A stretch of 17,722 nt of DNA from Planctomycetia bacterium. Lineage in GTDB: Bacteria; Planctomycetota; Planctomycetia; Gemmatales; Gemmataceae. This document shows, piece after piece, positions 14,029 through 17,722 of the stretch (position 1 is its first letter; each line of letters begins with the position of its first letter). A program made the position numbers and the translations under genes. The DNA lies in assembly GCA_005773755.1 (NCBI GenBank), contig SXHE01000724.1, positions 1-17,722 on the forward strand, read 5' to 3'. A model generated the notes under the pieces. It searched no databases and was not told the DNA's origin. It was given only the letters and a program-made list of their open reading frames with translations.

Positions 14029-14739
14029 ATGGCAATCGACGCGAAGACGTGCGAGGAGATCAGAAAACTGACGCAAGTGATGTGGGCGAAAAAGGCGAAA
14101 GATGACGGTGAGTTTCGCCGGTTGGTTGGTCGGAAGAAGGAACGCGGACACAGCATGGCGGACTTCGTTGACGACTGCACTACTTCGCTCCTTAAATCAC
14201 AATTCGTAACTCGGTCCCTGGGCCCTCGGTCGATGGGTGATGTGTGGCTCAAGAGTGGCGGTGGCGGCATCTTCAACCCGATCAACGTGAAAACAGGCAT
14301 AGTGGGCGCAAACGGGCAGCCGAACCTCGTGTCCCTAAAACGGGTTCTGCGCGCTTTGCTAGCCGACCAGATCGACTCGTACTACCTACTGTTCGTGAAG
14401 TTCGAGTTGGTCGAGAAAAGTGATCCGAAGCCGAAGGTGCTCATCGTTGATCTCCTCGATCACCTCGAATGGACCACATACAATGATGGACCGGGGCAAA
14501 TGATGCTCCTCGAAAAGAAATTCTTCGAGGAGATGGAGAAAGGCTATTCAGTCACGCCGAAGCCGATCGTTGACAAGATCGGCAATCTGTTGAAAATGCT
14601 CAAGGCCGGGAACGAGCGGTTGGTTCAGGCTCGCCGTCGCACGATCAGCACTTTCGACAAGGCACTTGGGGCGTACATCGCAAAGTCAGATCACAAGATC
14701 GATCAGTCGGCCCTGGGATTTGTCGATGAGCCAAACTAA
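14029..14739 (+). CDS. Putative Type II restriction endonuclease (PD-(D/E)xK-like), 236 aa
   Basis: Probably cleaves DNA at the site protected by the downstream methyltransferase. A helical N-terminus (1-60) precedes GDVWLKSGGGG and FNPINVKTG: Asp71, about 15 residues, then Asn86-Val-Lys88. This spacing matches the PD-(D/E)xK nuclease pattern with Asn replacing the usual Asp/Glu of the second motif. It is followed by strand-like SYYLLFVKFELV and VLIVDLLDHLEW, and a basic helical C-terminus (LVQARRRTISTFDKALGAYI). I cannot name a characterised relative. The gene is visibly richer in A/T and AAA/GAA codons than its neighbours, suggesting transfer. Its last 14 bases overlap the methyltransferase start. 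Gene order and size fit a Type II R-M pair; nuclease identity is inferred. Confidence 0.65.
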   Translation: MAIDAKTCEEIRKLTQVMWAKKAKDDGEFRRLVGRKKERGHSMADFVDDCTTSLLKSQFVTRSLGPRSMGDVWLKSGGGGIFNPINVKTGIVGANGQPNLVSLKRVLRALLADQIDSYYLLFVKFELVEKSDPKPKVLIVDLLDHLEWTTYNDGPGQMMLLEKKFFEEMEKGYSVTPKPIVDKIGNLLKMLKAGNERLVQARRRTISTFDKALGAYIAKSDHKIDQSALGFVDEPN

Positions 14740-16393
14740 GACCGAGCGGGCACAGAAGCGCCAACTGGGGCAGTACTACACGCCTGCGGGCTTGGCGCGG
14801 CGGTTGGTCGCGGACCTGCCCCTAACACCGACCACGAGGGTACTGGAACCGAGTGCCGGAAACGGGGCGTTCGTACTGCCCCTGATCGAGCGGTTCATTG
14901 AGTTGCACACCGGGTCAGTGGCCGCACGGCTGCGCCGGGCGCTGACCGAGAACGTGTTCGCCGTCGAGATCGACCCACCCGCGCACGCCGCGCTCGTGCA
15001 GGCGATCCGTGATCGGTGGGGGACGGTGCCGCGAGAGAGCAACCTCATCTGCGGCGATTTTTTCGACACCGAGTTCGACGCGCCCGACTCAAGCGAGACG
15101 CTGTTCGGCGGTACGCGCGAGTTCGACCTCATCGTCGGCAACCCGCCGTTCGGCGGCACCATCGAGCCGCGACTCCAGGACCGTCTCGACGGGCAGTACG
15201 GTGAGCGCGACGGGTTTAAGATCAAGAAAGAGACGTACAGTTTCTTTATCGTGCGCGCGGTCGAACTGCTCAAACCCGACGGTCGCCTCCAGTTCATCTG
15301 TAGCGACACGTTTCTCACCATCCCCACCATGAAGGGGCTGCGCGAGTTCCTCCTGAACCGCGGGCGCACCAGCGTCCGGGCGGTCGACCAAGAGTTTGAA
15401 GAAACCAATCAGCCGATGGTGGTTCTCGATTTCGCGCGGACCGGCCTCACGCAGCAAGTCGAGATCGACGAGCGCGTGCTCCGTCGCGAGACGATCAACC
15501 TGACGGGGAACCGGTCGTGGCAGATCACGGAGTCCCTCGGCCGGCTGTTCGAAGGCCCCAAGCTCGGCGACTTCATGGTCGCGTCGAGCGGCATGACGGT
15601 CGGGCGTAACGAACTGTTCGTCCGCGACATCGTTGACGACACGATTGCCGAGCCTTACGAGTTCGAGTTCCGCCACGAACCGATCACGCTACGGCGCGAG
15701 TTGGAGCGCGCGCGGCTGAACGTTCTGTCGGTGGCTGCGCGGGCGAAGGTCGCGGCGCAAGAGCGTAACGGCGAGACCCGCCGCACGGTCGATGCGGTCC
15801 CGCTGGCCGCGCCGGTGCGTGTGGAACTCCCGCACCCCGATTACTGCTATTACAACAAGGGATGCAACGACATCGTCTACGGGCCGCCGCGCCACGCCAT
15901 CTTCTGGCGCGACGACGGGGACGCGGTCATCACCTTCAAGAAGAACGGCAACTGGTATCTGCACGGCGTTGGGGGGATGCCGTATTTCAAGCGCGAGGGG
16001 CTGACGTGGCAACTGATCTCCCCGACCTTGAACGCCCGATACCTGCCGCCCGGGTACATCCTCGACAGCGGCGCGCCGTGCGGGTTCCTGCGCGACGGCG
16101 TCAACCCGGACGAGTTAGTTTTCATACTCGGCTGGTGTCTGACCCCGCTCTGCACGCGCATCCTGAAAGGCGTGCTGAACCACACGCGCAACATCCAGTC
16201 CAAAGACTTCGAGCGGTTGCCGTACCCGTTCTGGGTGCGACCCGAACAGAAAGCGGATGCCGTGCGGCGGTGCCGCGCGCTGGTTGAAGTCGCGATGCGA
16301 ACTGGGCGCAAGTACGAGCGCCACGACCCTGAAGTCGGGCTACTGACCGCGTGCTACACGCCGCCCGTCGATTTCGGCATCAGCGTTACCTAA
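14726..16393 (+). CDS. N6-adenine DNA methyltransferase, gamma class (TaqI/Eco57I-like), 555 aa
   Basis: Methylates adenine N6 in a specific DNA site using SAM. Motifs run X-I-IV: QLGQYYTPAGLARRLV (13-28), motif I VLEPSAGNGAFVLP (39-52), acidic strand 2 AVEIDPP, CGDFF (109-113), and the catalytic NPPFGG (Asn139-Phe142) after FDLIVG. Residues about 190-230 (FFIVRAVELLKPDGRLQFIC) complete the catalytic domain. The remaining 300 residues probably form the target-recognition domain, with a TaqI_C-like end (LNHTRNIQSKDFERLPYPFW). ATG 14726 overlaps the endonuclease gene by 14 nt; further upstream in-frame starts would lie deep inside it. At 555 residues without a nuclease motif, it looks like a stand-alone methyltransferase, not a fused Type IIG enzyme. 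It ends tail-to-tail on the kinase gene. Confidence 0.93.
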   Translation: MSQTKTERAQKRQLGQYYTPAGLARRLVADLPLTPTTRVLEPSAGNGAFVLPLIERFIELHTGSVAARLRRALTENVFAVEIDPPAHAALVQAIRDRWGTVPRESNLICGDFFDTEFDAPDSSETLFGGTREFDLIVGNPPFGGTIEPRLQDRLDGQYGERDGFKIKKETYSFFIVRAVELLKPDGRLQFICSDTFLTIPTMKGLREFLLNRGRTSVRAVDQEFEETNQPMVVLDFARTGLTQQVEIDERVLRRETINLTGNRSWQITESLGRLFEGPKLGDFMVASSGMTVGRNELFVRDIVDDTIAEPYEFEFRHEPITLRRELERARLNVLSVAARAKVAAQERNGETRRTVDAVPLAAPVRVELPHPDYCYYNKGCNDIVYGPPRHAIFWRDDGDAVITFKKNGNWYLHGVGGMPYFKREGLTWQLISPTLNARYLPPGYILDSGAPCGFLRDGVNPDELVFILGWCLTPLCTRILKGVLNHTRNIQSKDFERLPYPFWVRPEQKADAVRRCRALVEVAMRTGRKYERHDPEVGLLTACYTPPVDFGISVT

Positions 16394-17289
16394 TAATCCT
16401 GCTTTTCCAGCTTCAACAGGGCCTCTTTGAACGCGGTCGCGGTGGGATAGCGGTCGGCGGGTTCGCGCGAGATTGATTTGAGCAGGATGTCCGAGAGCCG
16501 GTCCTCGATCTTCGGGTTCAGTGTTTTCGCCGCGCGCGGGGCCGTGTTCAGCCGGCGGCGGAAGGTTTCTTCGCTCGATACGGACCGCTCCCACGGCAAC
16601 TGGCTGGTAAACACCTCGTACCCGGTCACGCCCAGCGCGAACAGGTCGACGCGGTGATCGGTGGACTTGCGCTTGATGATCTCCGGGGCCAGGATGTCCG
16701 GCGTGCCGGTGCGGTTGCCGCCCACGCAGAACGGCGGCGTGTACGGGATCGTCAGGCCGAAGTCGATCAGCTTCAGCACGCCCTCCTTGTCCACCATCAC
16801 GTTGCGGGCGCACAGGTCGCGGTGGAGCCACTTGTTGTCGTGCATGAACTGCACCGCGTCGCAGAGCTGCCCCATGAAGTTGATGCGGTTGCCCTGGATC
16901 TGCGGCGCGCGGGTCTCGACGAGGTAGTTCAGCCCGACGCCCTCGACCCACTCCATCACCAGGTACGGTTCGCCCTGCGTGGTGACGCCGTGCTCGAAGG
17001 TGCGGACGATGTTCTCGTGCCGCAAGGCCATGCACACCTCACCCTCGCTCGGCTTCTTCAGGCCGATGAAGCGCTCCTCGAACTTCTTGGTCTTGGCCTT
17101 GTCGAGCAGCTTGAGGCAGACGTGGCGACCGAGTTCGCGGTCGTAGGCGCGGAACACCTTCGACATGCTCCCTTGCCCGGTGCGGCCGGCGCTCAGGTCG
17201 AACCGCTTCTCCAGGTTGATCCGCTTCAACCCCTTCTTGGGATTGCCGCCGCCCTTACCCTTGCCGAACAAGAAGTCGAACAGGCCCAC
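16390..17289 (-). CDS. Soluble protein kinase with HRDLCARN catalytic loop, 299 aa
   Basis: A eukaryotic-type (Hanks) kinase with no membrane segment or extra domain. The N-terminus GLFDFLFGKGKGGG is a short hydrophobic-basic leader. Kinase motifs: Gly-loop GRTGQGSMSKVFRA (about 35-48, third Gly replaced by Ser43), Lys60, HEN and EPYLVMEWVEG hinge, catalytic loop LHRDLCARNVMV (His156, Arg157, Asp158, Asn163), Asp176-Phe-Gly, GNRTGTPDILAPEII, DLFALGVTGYEVF and a closing Arg in PADRYPTATAF. All catalytic residues are present. GTG 17289 is chosen because TGAGG (+ strand 17296-17300) lies 6 nt before it and the preceding in-frame region is repeat sequence. It lies downstream of accD on the same strand, and its stop overlaps the convergent methyltransferase stop by 4 nt. 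Substrates unknown. Confidence 0.9.
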   Translation of the reverse strand: MGLFDFLFGKGKGGGNPKKGLKRINLEKRFDLSAGRTGQGSMSKVFRAYDRELGRHVCLKLLDKAKTKKFEERFIGLKKPSEGEVCMALRHENIVRTFEHGVTTQGEPYLVMEWVEGVGLNYLVETRAPQIQGNRINFMGQLCDAVQFMHDNKWLHRDLCARNVMVDKEGVLKLIDFGLTIPYTPPFCVGGNRTGTPDILAPEIIKRKSTDHRVDLFALGVTGYEVFTSQLPWERSVSSEETFRRRLNTAPRAAKTLNPKIEDRLSDILLKSISREPADRYPTATAFKEALLKLEKQDY

Positions 17290-17299
17290 GGCATGCCTC

Positions 17300-17392
17300 A
17301 GTTGCGAGTGACGAGTGGCGAGTGGCGGGCGAAGGGCAGAAGGACACGACGCCGGGGGCTGAGAACCGTGGCTTTGCTCGCCACTCGCAACT
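17300..17392. repeat. Imperfect inverted repeat with heptamer repeats between accD and the kinase
   Basis: Bases 17300-17315 and 17377-17392 are reverse complements at 15 of 16 positions, separated by 61 bases. The left arm continues into three tandem heptamers, CGAGTGA, CGAGTGG, CGAGTGG (17305-17325). The right arm ends exactly at the accD stop codon. On the minus-strand transcript it could fold between the two genes, reducing read-through into the kinase, or be another mobile intergenic repeat. No T-tract is present. Confidence 0.55.
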
Positions 17393-17722
17393 CTATCCAA
17401 TCTGGCAGTAGTCCACGATGCGGGCGACCTCGGTGCGCAGGTCGCGGCGGTGGACGACGCGGTCCACGAACCCGTGCTTCAGCAGGAACTCGCTGGTCTG
17501 GAAGTTCTCCGGCAGTTCCACGCGCACGGTGTTGCTGATGACGCGGCGGCCGGCGAAGCCGATCATCGCCTTCGGTTCGGCCAGCGTGATGTCGCCTTGC
17601 AGCGCCCAGCTCGCGGCGACGCCGCCCATCGTCGGGTTCGTCAGGATGCAGACGTAGAGGCCGCCGGCGGAGTCGTACCGGGCCAGCGCCGCGCTCACCT
17701 TCGCCATCTGCATCAGCGACAG
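17393..17722 (-). CDS. accD: Acetyl-CoA carboxylase carboxyltransferase subunit beta, C-terminal part
   Basis: AccD with AccA transfers the carboxyl group from biotin to acetyl-CoA, making malonyl-CoA for fatty acid synthesis. Only the last 109 residues are inside the window; the zinc finger and most of the crotonase-like domain lie beyond the right edge. The visible part, LSLMQMAKVSAALARYDSAG then ILTNPTMGGVAASWALQGDI, EPKAMIGFAGRRVISNTVR and LPENFQTSEFLLKHGFVD, aligns segment by segment with the end of E. coli AccD (QMAK.SAAL, LT.PTMGGV.AS, EPKA.IGFAG.RVI, LP..FQ.SEFL). The stop is TAG. The downstream gene on the same strand is the kinase, about 100 bases away. Confidence 0.95.
   Translation of the reverse strand: MSLMQMAKVSAALARYDSAGGLYVCILTNPTMGGVAASWALQGDITLAEPKAMIGFAGRRVISNTVRVELPENFQTSEFLLKHGFVDRVVHRRDLRTEVARIVDYCQIG

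Noticed and set aside
14726..16393. Fused Type IIG (restriction plus methylation) or BREX/DISARM methyltransferase
   Set aside because: The 555 residues hold only the methyltransferase and a recognition domain, with no N-terminal nuclease motif, and no BREX or DISARM helicase, phosphatase or ATPase genes are adjacent.

Overview
The window looks like a chromosomal segment of a Gemmata-like planctomycete (Gemmataceae). The evidence is very high G+C with strong G/C third-position bias, a Tat-exported Gfo/Idh/MocA oxidoreductase of the kind planctomycetes carry in many copies, a lipoprotein resembling a planctomycete family (DUF6655, from memory), a member of a Gemmata paralog family ending in VRGCWALDLVLGKE, and a small soluble protein kinase next to accD. 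This assignment comes from protein features recalled from memory, not from a search.

Bases 1-6655 (+ strand) are a tightly packed surface-glycan or nucleotide-sugar operon: the tail of an upstream gene, two GT-B glycosyltransferases, two class I SAM methyltransferases, a zinc-finger sugar C-methyltransferase and an NAD-dependent epimerase/reductase resembling GDP-L-fucose synthase. Most junctions are ATGA, GTGA or TGATG overlaps, which suggests translational coupling. The set could build and transfer a methylated, possibly C-branched deoxysugar. No sugar-nucleotide-forming enzyme, polymerase or flippase lies inside the window.

Bases 6692-10103 (+) hold a RimK-type ATP-grasp ligase, then a 111-bp REPIN-like element (two hairpin-forming repeats in perfect inverted orientation), an SsuD/SfnG-like flavin monooxygenase, a Gemmata-type hypothetical protein, an orphan P-II signalling protein lacking the uridylylated Tyr51, and a 92-residue Cys-containing protein translationally coupled to P-II.

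Bases 10130-13825 hold a secreted Gfo/Idh/MocA oxidoreductase (-) divergent from a lipoprotein (+), with possible back-to-back promoters using the same -35 bases. Two small hypothetical proteins and rsmE (16S rRNA m3U1498 methyltransferase) follow on the + strand.

Bases 13826-16393 (+) hold a promoter, a 236-residue protein with a PD-(D/E)xK-like pattern and an overlapping gamma-type N6-adenine DNA methyltransferase: a likely Type II restriction-modification system. The first gene is visibly more A/T-rich than its neighbours, suggesting acquisition by transfer. It ends tail-to-tail, with a 4-nt overlap, against a soluble protein kinase (-) whose catalytic loop reads HRDLCARN. Upstream of the kinase is the 3' part of accD (-), which runs off the right edge. 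No tRNA, rRNA, CRISPR array or insertion sequence was seen.
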